DNA from: Canna indica
Taxonomy: Eukaryota; Streptophyta; Magnoliopsida; Zingiberales; Cannaceae
Reading direction: 5' to 3'
Assembly: GCA_034359265.1 (NCBI GenBank)
Contig: CP136896.1
Span: 21,483,501 to 21,547,500, forward strand
DNA: 64,000 nucleotides
Part shown: positions 35,001 through 46,451 of the stretch, in pieces
Numbering within the stretch: position 1 is the first letter of the stretch
Layout: each line of letters begins with the position of its first letter
Notes under the pieces: model-generated
Told to the model about the DNA's origin: nothing
The model's input: only the letters and a program-made list of their open reading frames with translations
Database searches by the model: none
Program-made: the position numbers and the translations under genes

Positions 35001-37836
35001 TTCCCAAACGCTTAAGTCGTTAGGAAAAGATCCAATCTATTCATTTATAAACAATATTGATATACAATCCATCCATTTGGATGACTGGATTCATCATGTA
35101 TGATACAGACTGCTTGGGCCGAGCGCTACTAGGTTATTGCCACTTTTATAGTGTGAACCATTTTGTTAATGGGGGATTGATTTTGTTGCACTGTATGCCA
35201 TGCATGTTTCACTTGCCAAAGCTGTATCTAATGGCACTGCATTTGTATTTGACCCAAAGGACTCAAGATAACCCATAGCAAATGTAATAATATCCTTTAG
35301 GGATTGCAATTTCCCTTCCTGATATATTTCACCTCCTCATTAAGTCCATGAACAACTCCACTTAGGACCAGTTGAAATAATAGGTTCACCAACATGCACA
35401 ATAGGATGTACAGACTGATATGTGCATGGTTTAATACCATATTTATCATGGACTGATGTGAGACTATTTCGTGGGCAATTAAAACATCTCACAATTTGGA
35501 TTTGAAACATTTCAATCTTTGGCACTTCCTTTTCTTCAAGTAGAAGCTCAAATGGGTGCCTACGGCTATATACTATCTCAGGCAATGTTTCACAGTTGTA
35601 TAATGCTTTTTTGGGTATCTGTTTATACCACCTTTTATTAATATAATGAGCATCCAGACTAGATGCTGCTGCATGATTATATGATTGTGATATTAATTCG
35701 TATTGTAATCTTGCTCATGTACTCTTGCTTGTTGTTGTGGTTATACTTAACCTCTCCGTAGTATATACTCGTGTAGATATTTTTTTCCTGTATGTATTAT
35801 TATTTTTGTTAACTTTTCTTCGAATCATCAGGTCACCACTTCCTTCCACCATTGTGATTGATCATGTGGATGGCTATCCAGCTTTGTCAGACCCCTCTAT
35901 GTTCCATATTCCATTTGAGACTCCAGGATCCAATTTATCCTCTACATCACATTATTCAAGCTACCTTTCATTTGCCCCACCAGAGGTAAAATTTCGAAGT
36001 TCATTGTCCTCTTGGCTCATTTTAATTTATGAATACTGCAAACAAATTGAAAGTTCAGTTTGTAGATAACGTATCACAAAATTTTGATATTGTTGTGATG
36101 AAGTTGTGTTCCTGATTTGAGTTTGTGATATAATTATTTTGATATACAAGATCCAAATAATGTATCTAAAGCTCACATTGGCCTATCTAGATGTGATGTG
36201 CTGCTTCTATAATGTCTCATTGATGCTATGATATTCAACATAGGTGTAAGGTTTATTATGCAGACAGCCACCCCATATTTAGTTCGATTCATTCCAATTT
36301 TGGAAACCTGTTTTTTTAGGATATCATTCTCCTGTAAATTGCATGTTTGTTTAAGTCTGATCATGATATTGACCAATCTGTTTAAATTAGCCAAGACTGG
36401 TTCTGAAAGTCATGTTTTGTTGGGACCTACCTTTGACTAATAACAGACTTAACAAGTCTCTTATGACCTCTACTTCTATAAAGAGAAACATGAACCTTGC
36501 TTCCGAGGATCTTCCTTTTCAATTATATATTTTCTCAAATCTGGCTTGTCATGAAATTGAACATTTTTCTTTTTAGACATTCTGTTGAATTCTTTTGCTG
36601 GATTTTCATCATATGTCATGCAGCTTTCATTTCGTAAGTTCCAAGCTGATGAACAAGGATGGGTGGAGACAATCAAGTCTGTGCGATTTGGAGGAACTGT
36701 CAGGATTAGTACCATGGATTGGCTTGGACAATCACAGTATCTAACGCAAACAGTCTACTGGTCCTCCTTGTCATCTGCAATATCAGAGGTATGATAATTG
36801 TATATCTTTAATTAACTTTCATGGATGGTTATTTACCTATAGTTGAGTCCATTTTAAATTTGGTGCATGCAGCGGAACTAACTTCTTGTTTAAATTTTAT
36901 TGGTTGAACTTTGATGAAAGGCTAGGTTATAAGACTAAAATCCATAAAGATATCGGGTATAGTGGAACCAATGGTCATTTTCTGCACCTTTAAGTTCTAG
37001 TCAACCACTTTTTGGAAGGTAACTAACAATTAACTGATAGAGGATTTAAGTGTTAGCTAAAATTTAAGTTACTGAATGCAAAGTGTAATATATCAGTCAA
37101 ACCATGATGCAGGGTGCGGCAGCCATGGTGGGAAAAACTCTTCTCCATTTCTGCCCCATTCTGAAATGTTATTTCTTCTCTTGTTGCAAAAAAAAAGTGA
37201 AAATTAATGTGCATGGATAATTTTTATTATATCCATATATATAGGCATTACTTTTAAAAAAAAATATCCAACCAACGTCAATAACTTGCAATCTCAAGAT
37301 AATTAGGCCAAAAATGCATGCTTCTTTTCTTTATTATTATTCAATTTGAATCATATATTCAGCTATTTCAGTTCGTATATCCAAAACAGGTTATTTTTTC
37401 CAAGCGAGCGACAGTTAACATACTAGTGGCCTATTGGGCGCATTTTATAGAGAACACAGATCAATATCTGAAGTCACTTCTATACTCAAATGTCCTATGT
37501 CAATCCTCAAAGTACAACCACTGCCAAGGTAAAGTTAACATCAAGTACTACAAGGTCCCTGGTTTTGAGAAGACTGGAGCTGCTAAATCCAAGAACAATG
37601 CTACCGGAAATTTGTACCCTAGTTATACTCGCGTCAACCATGGCAAGTATGCCGTTAGTGATGTCCGAGCACACATTGGAACCAGCAATCTTATCTGGGA
37701 CTACTTTTACACAACAGCAGGTGTAAGCTTCGGAACCTACCATCCTGCCATTGTAGCGCAACTGCAAGAAATCTTTGATGCAGATTGGAACTCGCCATAT
37801 GCTGCTCCGGTTGAGTCATTGATATCTTCAGAGTAG
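26037..37836 (+). CDS. Phospholipase D3/D4-like protein, two HKD motifs, secretory pathway
   Basis: Seven exons join in frame: 26037-26193, 26292-26496, 27655-27856, 28056-28249, 35832-35985, 36624-36788 and 37390-37836, giving 507 residues. A signal peptide (MKPSSLFFVLFFFAVAAAS) starts the protein, followed by CKAWLAQSIP. HKD motif 1 is at about residues 163-180 (HAKVWISD, then GSAN) and motif 2 at about 443-450 (NHGKYAVSD, then IGTSN). All H, K and D residues are present. Family knowledge: animal PLD3/PLD4 share the CKA..SIP start, the SLTQVKE block after motif 1 and the length (about 490 residues), and act as luminal phosphodiesterases, including 5' exonuclease activity on single-stranded nucleic acid; the plant substrate is not known to me. 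Intron 2 (26497-27654) uses a GC donor (AG|GCAAGC). Intron 4 is 7.6 kb and filled with transposons. I saw no defect in the coding exons. Confidence 0.9.
28280..32173 (+). mobile_element. hAT element, 3894 bp, in PLD intron 4
   Basis: The 12-bp terminal inverted repeat CATGGTTTAAAA is perfect at both ends, and the 8-bp duplication CTTTATAC flanks it exactly (28272-28279 and 32174-32181). The subterminal zones are full of CCGGTA / TACCGG, GGCGGTATAT and CGGTACCGA motifs in both orientations. The interior carries a BED-finger/hAT-dimerisation transposase with stops and frameshifts. It is in the same orientation as the host gene. Confidence 0.95.
28669..31865 (+). pseudogene. hAT transposase, degenerate
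   Basis: The likely start at 28669 reads MAPKSQADPAWQHG, then an in-frame TAG at 28735-28737 interrupts the BED zinc finger just before its first CxxC (CLHC...QHLAEG..DVVNC). An open stretch of 318 residues runs to 29712. A frameshift near 29700 then passes to NASDEVHTALYILKLM and FVQIIIDNGANFK, and another TAG replaces an expected Trp near 29862. After introns or gaps, 30866-31181 encodes the C-terminal hAT dimerisation block (TGCERNWSTF, then RNRLSYARLEKLVYVHYN). An acidic tail (31410-31865) ends the gene. At least two stops and one frameshift make it inactive unless read through. Confidence 0.88.
32517..32998 (-). mobile_element. TRIM-type miniature LTR element in PLD intron 4
   Basis: The flanks GTATG (32512-32516 and 32999-33003) are a 5-bp duplication, and the element has TGTTAAG...CTTAACA ends. 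Read on the minus strand, an LTR of about 270 bp (32998 to about 32728) ends TTTCTTAACA and is followed at once by TGGTATCAGAGCC, a perfect tRNA-Met primer binding site. A short non-coding interior and a shortened second LTR (to 32517) sharing GTGAGGGGGTGTGTTAAAG-like and TTAAATA blocks complete it. Part of the LTR (about 32880-32963) matches the SINE at 39273. Confidence 0.82.
33533..34220. mobile_element. Rearranged foldback hAT derivative in PLD intron 4
   Basis: The 688-bp element has CATGGTTTAAAA ends and a perfect 8-bp duplication GTTTAGAT (33525-33532 and 34221-34228). Its left end matches the right end of the 3.9-kb hAT (inverted) and its right end matches that element's left end (inverted). 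Yet the sequence just inside both ends (about 33655-33775 and 33925-34035) is the same stretch found near 31975-32070 in the large element, present once in each orientation. The interior is therefore a palindrome centred near 33855. Confidence 0.9.
34229..35831. other. Rest of PLD intron 4, no feature recognised
   Basis: AT-rich DNA. The intron ends with a pyrimidine-rich tract and the CATCAG acceptor at 35826-35831. No transposon ends or coding sequence that I can support. Confidence 0.4.
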
Positions 37837-39259
37837 GGGCAGAACAAAAACTTGATAAAATTTTTTGATGACATCACAACCACTGTGGATAATCCAGTCG
37901 AGAAGCATCTGATGCCCCCTTCATGTTCATTTATGCAGCTCAAGTATCAGAAATTGTTAATTGCTAGTGGTATATAAAGAACGTCCAAGATGTGGATTTT
38001 CATAAATAAAATATTGCAATATATTTAAGAATAATATGATGGCCCACAGTGATTTTTTTTATAAAAAAAGGGGTACGTTGATAACTGCTGAAAACATATA
38101 AGCATTCACCTGAATCAGGGCCTTTATCTTTCAAATTTAATGTCTTAAATATGTTGACAGTGAGCGATGGATGAACGTGAAACACAATCAGGGGCCAATC
38201 ACTGAGAGAGAGAGAGAGAGAGAGTACAACCAAATGTGTTTCCTGCTTCTAATTGAGCCATTAAGTATTAATCACAGCTCTATAAGGCCTTAACAATTTT
38301 TAGCCTCAGCAACAGTTTCACTGAAATTAATTAGCACTGCAGAAGACATTGCTACCACTAATAAAACTGTTTGAGGTTGCATTGTTCATTAATCTATCGT
38401 GACATACATTGCGTCTGACTAGAACTGAGAAGATAAGCAATCTGTAAGCAACTAACAAATATTGTTTATACAAATAGGTGGACTTGTTTTGCAGTGGCAA
38501 TTATCATTTGGTAGGTTCAATTCCTTCTGCTTCATCTGAAAATATTTTACGTCAGAATCTAACAAGTCTGTCTGTAACTTCTGCACCTGCAGGATTTTGA
38601 CAAATTGCCGCAAAAAGCGAAAGCTACTAGGAATTAGTGAAACAATGTAGCAAAATTGATTACTAAACTGGTCATAATAAGAAAACTGAAATATGATATA
38701 TTAAACATGGCCTGGCTAGTTTGCAATGGTGCTTGTTTTGCATAACTTTCGCTACTGAAAAGCGAATAGCCACATATTTTAAGACAGATATAAGCTATAA
38801 CATAATACTGATATATATAGTACGGTACCATTCACCATGCTGTGAATTATTTTAGGTCTTTCTTCTTTTCTTTATTGATAACCTAGTAATAATCACTTTT
38901 TCTTGCATAGAAAATAATTCTTCTGACAAATTTTGAATAGGAATAATTTTTTTACTTTAGTCTTTATAATTTTGTTCGAATTTCACTTCAATATTCAACT
39001 CTAAAAAAAATTTAGAAGTCTCCGTAATTTATAACCTACTTCCCTTTACTTCCTTTTGTTGAAATATCGTCAGTTTACTTGAATAGAAACCATATGCAAC
39101 TCATTTTTTTCAAATGGGCAAAAGAACTGAGGTAAAAGTTATCAATTTCATAACAATATCTAGTAAAACCCCATTTACCAACTCTTCTAGATGGAAATAA
39201 AGGAAATCAATCAAAGAGCAAGAATTGGTAAATGAAATTTTATTTGGTATTGGTTACAT
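37837..39259. other. PLD 3' flank, no second gene seen
   Basis: The first few hundred bases probably include the PLD 3' untranslated region; AATAAA at about 38006 could be its polyadenylation signal. A (GA)n run lies at about 38205-38224. Nothing else could be identified. Confidence 0.4.
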
Positions 39260-39272
39260 AATTGACAATTTA

Positions 39273-39383
39273 ATTTTTTTTTAACAAAGATAGAAAATCA
39301 CAATAGGTGACCATACTAGGAATCAAATCCTAGATCTCTAGGCAACATACATGTTGCCACCAACTGTGCTACCCACAGTTGGC
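39273..39383 (-). mobile_element. tRNA-derived SINE
   Basis: On the minus strand it starts CCAACTGTGGGTAGCACAGT and contains a box A (TAGCACAGTTGG) and a box B-like GATTTGATTCC about 45 nt downstream, the internal promoter of RNA polymerase III genes. It ends in an A-rich tail (TTAAAAAAAAA). Near-identical 13-bp flanks AATTGACAATTTA (39260-39272) and AATTGATAATTCA (39384-39396) form the target duplication. At 111 bp it is short for a SINE. A related sequence lies in the TRIM at about 32880-32963. Confidence 0.75.
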
Positions 39384-39396
39384 AATTGATAATTCA

Positions 39397-40652
39397 ATCT
39401 TTAAATTAAGGCCTATTTGAGAAAACATGAGTTGCACATATATTATTGTCCAAGTAAACTAACAGCACCTAAAGTGAAATTTGATTGAAAACTACATGGA
39501 ATAAAGTGAAATTGATCCTTTTGAATAACATACAGTTATTGTTGCTAGAACAACTACAAAGAATTATTACTACAAGCTCTTGCACACAAAACATTCATCA
39601 TTCATGAGATGCTAGGATCAAATCTAACCATTATCAAGATAGATAACATACCATACTTAAGAAAGACACTAACGGCAAAAAGGAATTGATAAGCAATAGA
39701 ACCATAATATGAATATAATCACGTTATTGAGCAATTAAACAAAGGAATATTGTGAAGTGGAGTTGATCACGATATAAGGAAATCCGTACTTATATTGTGA
39801 AGTGGAGTCATGCAAGCAAGGGTTAAGCCACATATCCTTGATTATTTTCATCTTTTATGAAGCTAGCTTTTCACATTAGCCAAATTGAGGAACAACTCAT
39901 TTTCATATCATGCCACCTTTGGTTTTCTGTTATTTAGATAAATTTGTTACATCATTGGTGTATGTGTGCTGCTTTTATAAAGGCAAACGGAAGTAACATA
40001 ATGTAGGCAATCTCCTCAATCTCATTCACTAGTAACATAATAGCCTTCTATCCTAGTTATGTGAACTTATTAGGTGGAGGGGGAGTGCAAGATAATTAAT
40101 TAATACATGTAATTGATTTGACACAATTTAGGTAATTAAACCTCCCCTCATCTATTAATAAAATTGGAGCTCTTTTAAACATATGCTAGTTAAGTTTAGT
40201 TTTATAGGACTATTAAGGGCATACTTTTAGGTGCAATGTTTTTAAATTTAGACTAGGCCTTGCAATGCACTTCAAATTTCCATTATTCCTACAAATTTAA
40301 AAAAGATTACAAAGATAAATACAAAAATTAAGAACAGAAATAGATAACCTTGATCAATCCGAAAATCTTAATGGTTAAGATTGAGCTTGAAAGGTTTAAT
40401 CAATTCCTTACTATTGCAATGTTTGCACATAATTGAACTAGATCTGAAACCAAATGGGTCAAATTAATCAACAAATCCAAATTTTCCAAACATTGTTTCG
40501 TAGTGATGTGCCTTTTATTATTGCATTTGTTCTACTGGGTTTAGCTCACTAGGGCAGTCCACTATTCAGTTGATCCGATTAGACTTCTTTGATCGGGTCA
40601 AATTCAATTCAAACCTAACCTAACTACTCGGGATATACCTGATTTAAATTGA

Positions 40653-40737
<85 letters not shown>

Positions 40738-42405
40738 TGAAATCACACGAAATTTTTTAAAATTAGTACTTATAGATATTTGAATCAATTTGATTCGACC
40801 TGACTTGATTCAAAAAATTTCGAATCAAATTTGAGTTTGGTCCAAATCAAATTTCGGTTGGTTTAAAATCAATATTTTTCTAATATTTTGAATCAAGTTC
40901 AAATTGAATTAAATAGAGTCAGGTTGACTCAAGTAGACAACCCTAGATCTCATTCGAGGGTATCCTCAAACTTTGCTTACTCACTTGAGAGCTGGTTTCC
41001 AATTTTTCTGATAAAAGGCTTCTATAAGTTTGAACAGATCTAAAATCATAAGGAGCATATTCATGCATTTTATGATGACAGGTGAAGAATAAGGCATTAA
41101 TGTCCTAATAATATTGTTGCCTTGAAACAAAGTTAATAAATAATGTAAGTAGAACTAGCAAATGAAAATATATATGTCATGAGATGATATCAAAATTATG
41201 ACCCATTGGTGTATTCTTGCCATTCCTTCTTTCTTAAAATGTCATCAAATGTTGATGCATACGTTTCCAAACTTAAGGCATTCCAGTTCTCCATTTTCTT
41301 GTGATGCCTATGCAGAAATACATCATAATTGTTAAGTTATTCTATGGACCATACGAGGTTATCTGAAATGCAGATCTCAAGTCCAATAATTGGACCACGT
41401 ACATGAGAATCTCCTAAAAGTTTACAGACTCAAATAGTCCAATTAATTAAGATTAATGATCACTTATGTATGCTTGAATATATTTTATATGATTAATCAG
41501 CAGATTAAGAGATTAACATTGGGCATATATAGAAAGATCTAGCACCTACCATGACCGAATAGAAGCTGGTGAATATAACAAAAGTATATCACACTTCAAA
41601 GGAAAACAACAAGGTAATTGAATTTGGCTTGCATAAATGGAGATAGTTCCTTCTAATGACTATACCATAGTGAAAGATGTTAAATCCATAATGAAAAGCT
41701 AGCTAGCTAGATCAACAAAGTATTAATTGACAACCGATTAGATGAAAAAAGTGCTTCATAAGCTCCATCACAAGAGCCAATCTCACTTGCAAAAGGCTCT
41801 CTTTTTTATTATATTCAAATTCAATCAGAGAAAAGACAACCTATACTTTATTCATGACGTTCTCTAGAGTGATATATTTGGTCCGGAAGGAGTCTTTTTG
41901 CATGTGAAGGTACTTGTTTGTTTGGTTTGTCATTTCGGATTACGTATCAAAGTGAATTCTATGGGTCAATAATTAATCACCATTTCATCCGCAGAAATAT
42001 CAAGCTGTTCTCTATATATGTCTTCATAAAAATGCTTATGTATAGCATCCTTTATATATAGATTCATAGTTACATCCACAACTGGAAACCGGATTCTAAA
42101 TCACGTCCTTTTGCTAAAATCAATTAACCTTGAGCATCCAAAGAGAAACTTATTCTCACAAGAAAGCCTCGATTAAAGGATTAGATTCCCTGCCAATGTA
42201 TAAATCCTGGAGTCTCAACATCTTATAGTCAGGTTAAACTGAGATCTATCTACTTTTCCCAACGACTTAAGCCCGCTATTACCGATATATCATGGAGTAG
42301 TTCATACAATATATTGAGAGGAAAATAATAATAATAATAATAATAATAAATAATAGGAAACCGACAAGATTGGGCAAAAAATTCCAGTAAAGTCAGATCG
42401 AATAC
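39397..42405. other. Gene-poor AT-rich DNA
   Basis: About 3 kb with no coding pattern on either strand. A microsatellite at about 40646 and AATTTGATTC-rich low-complexity sequence at about 40780-40930 are the only structure seen. Long-range sequence 3' of the MIR156 transcript may lie here. Confidence 0.4.
40646..40738. repeat. (AAT)n-(ATT)n palindromic microsatellite
   Basis: About thirteen AAT units are followed without a break by about eighteen ATT units, so the tract can fold on itself. A smaller (AAT)n lies at about 42325-42350. Confidence 0.9.
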
Positions 42406-42473
42406 CTTCACGGATGAAGAAGCTCCTCCTTAGCAAATGCGTCGTTCCAATGTTTCACTTCATCACCTAGAAA
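42406..42473 (-). other. Candidate spliced exon downstream of MIR156
   Basis: On the minus strand a 68-bp block is preceded by a pyrimidine-rich TTTCCAG and followed by GTATTC, so it could be an internal exon. Its open frame reads FLGDEVKHWNDAFAKEELLH, then P and stop. It lies 1.25 kb downstream of the MIR156 hairpin on the same strand and could be part of the processed primary transcript or of an unrecognised gene. I know no matching protein. Confidence 0.3.
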
Positions 42474-43719
42474 CTGGAAACAGAAGAAACAAATGAGGGG
42501 GTGGACCACAAACAAAGAGCAAATTATCTAACTTGCTTCCGAACCCTCATGGGGCAGGCGACATCGGCCGGCAAGCAATAAAGAAGCTCTTTGGTAGCAG
42601 TACGTCCTTTTCGGTGTCAGACCTGGCGACGGAGTCCGACGAACAAGGGGACAAGGCCACGCAAGGGCATTGGCAGCTCAAGAGATCTCATAGATTGAGA
42701 TGTGCTTCCGGCCTCAGGACTTCCCAAGTCAAAAGTGACTGTAAACCTACACCTAACGAGGAAAGCAACGAGGCACAAACTTGGAAACCTGAGACTGAAT
42801 CAGATCTTGATTCTTGAGAAGCAAGAAAAACTGCTGTCGCTGATCCTTTGGCGCTATTCACATTTTACTCCTCTCCGTCGGCCGCACAATAGTTCCGGAC
42901 CTTGAAGACAAAGAAAAGTGAGTACTTAAACACAACAATTATCCATCGGCGACAAAAAGAGCTTAACTACAAAACAATAAATCCTTCGAGACTAAAAAAA
43001 AAGCCAATTATAAGATTTTGAATGAAATGGTAAAGTTGCAGTCGGAGAAGCGAATGCTAGGCTTCATGCTCGGTCATCAAAGTCAGATTTTTGCTTTAAG
43101 GGAAATGGGCGGAGAGGGAAAGGGAACCGGACCCCTATCTCTGAGGCCGAGAGAGAGAAAGAGAGTGTGAGTGTGTGTGAAATAGTGGGTTTCGGTTAGG
43201 TCCGCACGATGCACAGCGGAAATGGATGTACCATCTCATCGCCTCCATCCCATCCGATCGAATCCGAATTCCAACGAGGAGAGAGAGAGAGAGGGGATCA
43301 CGTCCTCTTCGTCCTCAAAAGTCGCGCTTCCAAGCTTCAATTTCTCTGCGCCACTCAGGAAACAAAAGCAACCACACACACGCAACAGTAATTATTTCCC
43401 ACGGAAGAGATAAAGATGCAGCAGAAGGCTAATAAGCATCGTCTAATAAATGTACATGCCATTACATTACCGTCCGCCTCGGGAATCGTCGCAGTTCGCA
43501 GTCCTGTCTTCTCGCAGACTAACTGACACCACCAACAAAGCAATAAAAGGGGCAGAGAGAGCTGCAGCAAACACGACAAATAATGTCAAAAAGGAAACTA
43601 TTTTGATGCAAAGCAAAAGCAGAAAACCCTCCCCCATTCGCGGATATCCCTCGAGATAAAATTAAAGATCTCATCCTTAAACCCACTGGCCACTTCCGAG
43701 TTCCGATTGACGAAGATAA
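42474..43719 (-). other. Probable transcribed region downstream of the MIR156 hairpin
   Basis: This stretch is more balanced in base composition than its surroundings (about 42530-42900 and 43070-43720) and is full of GAGAGA tracts. No long frame on the minus strand is convincing; a 94-residue plus-strand frame at 42533-42817 has no recognised domains. The composition and strand fit a long non-coding primary microRNA transcript (inference). Confidence 0.35.
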
Positions 43720-43812
43720 AGGGCTGACAGCAAGAGAAGTGAGCACGCAACGGAAACAGCACCATATCATACCATTTCCCCCCGCCGTGTGCTCACTCTC
43801 TTCTGTCAACCT
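43720..43812 (-). ncRNA. MIR156: MIR156 precursor hairpin
   Basis: On the minus strand, 43808 down to 43789 reads TGACAGAAGAGAGTGAGCAC, the canonical 20-nt miR156. The opposite arm, 43746 down to 43723, reads GTGCTCACTTCTCTTGCTGT and then CAGC, the typical miR156* with two small bulges. A loop of about 42 nt separates the arms, the short-loop form seen in MIR156 genes. Known function: miR156 represses SPL (SBP-box) transcription factor mRNAs and holds plants in the juvenile phase. No second hairpin was seen nearby, so this is not a tandem locus such as maize Corngrass1. A (CT)n tract and a possible promoter lie 5' of it (higher coordinates). Confidence 0.95.
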
Positions 43813-43947
43813 CCCGTATTCTCATCTTCCTCCTCCTCCATCTTTTTCCCACAGAAACGATTCCCCTTCCCACTCCCTCAATTCTCTTGAAATCGAAACC
43901 CAACAAATATGTAGAGAGAAGGATCATCTGTGCTCGGTGAAATACAA

Positions 43948-43970
43948 CTCTCTCTCTCTCTCTCTCTCTC
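43948..43970 (-). repeat. (GA)n/(CT)n tract in the MIR156 leader
   Basis: Eleven CT units on the plus strand give a GA run in the predicted MIR156 5' leader, about 140 bp upstream of the hairpin. GA tracts are binding sites for BPC/GAGA-type factors in plants (established); a regulatory role here is an inference. Confidence 0.75.
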
Positions 43971-44140
43971 GCAGCGGTGATGGGACTGAGACTCGACCTC
44001 CCTCTCTAATTAGAGGATTAGAGGGGAAGATTGGGAAATAAGTAGGTTGATTTAGGGGTTAATTAAACCATATTGTAAAATTTGTTGTCGAGACGCCATT
44101 GGCTGACGCAGATGGATTAAGACGTGGGACCACTTTTTTC

Positions 44141-44150
44141 CTTTATTTAT
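44141..44150 (-). promoter_or_regulatory. Possible TATA box of MIR156
   Basis: On the minus strand ATAAATAAAG lies about 330 bp upstream of the hairpin, followed at a suitable distance by the GA-rich leader. A CCAATGG motif lies at about 44095-44101. The position is reasonable for a pri-miRNA promoter, but the TATA match is imperfect. Confidence 0.28.
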
Positions 44151-44199
44151 TCCTATTAATAAGGGAATCAGGCAAATGGGAGATCGAATACTCTCATCT

Positions 44200-45683
44200 C
44201 TCTCTCTCTTGATATTATTTTAAGGATTATTTCTCCTGATATTTGCTTGGGCTACCTAATTATTTCATATAATCATCATTTTTTCAAATAGTTTAAATAT
44301 TTATTCTATTACTATTATATTTGTTCTCGCCTGAAGTCGGATGTATGGTAAGCCTTCGCATCTCATGATTTAGTGCAGCGCGGTATTTTATGTAAATTTT
44401 AAAGTGAAATGACATAAATATGCTTTGTTGCCAAACACCGCCACTAGTTATTCTCTAGTCCATTATATATGCTGATTTTACGAAAACTTTGAGTACGTAC
44501 AAAGCTATATATTATCCTATGATAATCAGTCCTTTTCCACCTATTAATAATACCATCTAGCTCGATTTTCTTCCTATGTCGATTGTGAGTTATTTCAATC
44601 ATCCCTTTCGTTTAGGTGGTTCCGACTTTTTCTTATTATCTCATTGTGAAAATAGATTATTGAATGATCTCATTTCGTAGCCTCTAATATTGTTGAGAAG
44701 GTTTCTTTCACAATCAATTATTTCTAATCTTATCTCATCCTAATCCTTGCATCAAGCAAATAGGGATTAAATAAATCACTAAAAGGAGTAGTAGTTGGAA
44801 ACTACATGTAAAGCTTGGCCACATGACTAATCCTACATTGTTTCATCTTCATGGATGAAAGAAATCTAGTTCAAAGAAAGTTCTTATTAAACATGAACAT
44901 ATATAGGAATGCCATTAATTAGAGGGTTGGTATATCATAAATGGATTGGGTCATTTTAATTCGAAAACTAAAATACGATTTACTCAAATAAAGAACATGT
45001 CAAATTAATTTTGCGAGCCTTATATCATTAATTAATATAAGCTATATTTAGGTGAGAATATAACATGGAAACTTAACTGATGGCTTTCCTTAGTACACGA
45101 CTCAAAGTTGGCAATTAAATTATCTCTAAATAAAGCCATGTATTCACATTATATATGTATGAATGAGCATGTGATGGAGGATATGCCACACCTTCATAAT
45201 CTCCTCATTATCTCATTAACAATTCTTTAAAGCTAAGCATTCAATACAAAGTTACAAGTTTCCCATCTTTTGATTTGTTTATCAAACCAAAGACATGGTC
45301 CCAACAATCTTAATTAAAGATGTAATTATTGAGCCATCTTGTTTCTTTCATTAAATTAAGGGCATGTGTCGTAAGGGGTTAAAATGTAACAATTATTGTT
45401 GCAAATTATTCATCTCAAAACGAAGATACATTTTAACCTAATGAGTAAGGATAGCAATGAGTTGAATTTTAATTGAATAACTAAACCACCCATTTAACTG
45501 AATTTGGTTCAGCTCATGTAAAGAAAATACTCGAGTCGAGTCTGAGTATGAAAGAATTATTGCATATTCAATAAGGAATCAATCTTCAATTTGTCGGAAT
45601 CATGCCTAAAACCATACTTCCTCTAGAATGGTTGAAACACAATGAAACAACTAGTCAAACCAAGTGATCAAATAGATCAATTA
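44200..45683. other. MIR156 upstream region, no other gene seen
   Basis: AT-rich DNA with no coding pattern. It may hold distal MIR156 control elements; none could be singled out. Confidence 0.4.
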
Positions 45684-45989
45684 CACTACTAGAAACTTGG
45701 TCTTCAGCAACGGCTATCAGCAACGGCCGCTCAAACCGTTGCTATTTGCAACGGCATTCTTACGGCCGCCCGAGCCGTTGCAGATATCTGTATCTGCAAC
45801 GGCGTTCTAACGGAAAACCGAGCCGTTGCTGATTATTTTAATTATCAGCAACGGCTTTCGGACGGAAAGGCTAGCCGTTGCTGATTTTTTAATTTTCAGC
45901 AACGGCTTGCTAACGGATAAGTGAGCCGTTGCTGATGATAACTTATCAGCAACGGCTTTCTAACGGGCGAGTGAGCCGTTGCTGATAAG

Positions 45990-45998
45990 TTTATATAG
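45990..45998 (+). promoter_or_regulatory. TATA box of the CACTA element
   Basis: TTTATATAG lies just after the 5' subterminal repeats and just before a GC-rich leader. In the decayed copy the same place (about 1430-1438) reads TTTATTTAA, so the box is damaged there. Confidence 0.6.
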
Positions 45999-46323
45999 GG
46001 CACGCTCTCGCGCCCGACCCTTCTTCCTCCCGCTGCTGCCGCCGCCGCCTCCTGCCGAGAACTTCGCCGCTGCTGCCGTTGCTGCCGACGCCGACGCCTC
46101 TCGCCGACGCCTCTCGCCGCCGCGCCGCTGCCGCTGCTGCCGGTATGTTGATCGGCCGGCCTATACGGTTTCGGCCGGAGATGTTAAAATCCGACCGAAA
46201 CCCTATTTCTAGGGTTTCGGCCGGCGGCGGTCGGCCTATGGCCGCCGCCGGACCTTCTACAGTGGCCGGACAGTGTGTCCGGCCACTGTACGCCGGCGCC
46301 GGAGGGTGGACTCCGGCGCCGGA

Positions 46324-46355
<32 letters not shown>

Positions 46356-46451
46356 TTTGAAATTGTTAATTAATTATTTTATAAATGTTAATTAATTGTT
46401 TAGATTAATTGTTTAATTTGTTAGATTAATTATTAGGGTTTAGATTAATTT

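Noticed and set aside
35340..35585. 81-codon minus-strand frame in PLD intron 4
   Set aside because: No recognised domain; within an intron and of ordinary length for chance.
40646..40738. Palindromic (AAT)n-(ATT)n considered as a microRNA-like hairpin
   Set aside because: It is a simple repeat with no defined arms or mature-like sequence.
42533..42905. 94-codon plus-strand frame beginning MLPNPHGAGDIGRQ
   Set aside because: No domain is recognised and it is opposite to the likely MIR156 transcript; kept only as part of the surrounding region.
43209..44041. Overlapping short frames near MIR156
   Set aside because: They lie in the low-complexity GA/CT-rich leader and hairpin region, in several frames at once, with no protein similarity.
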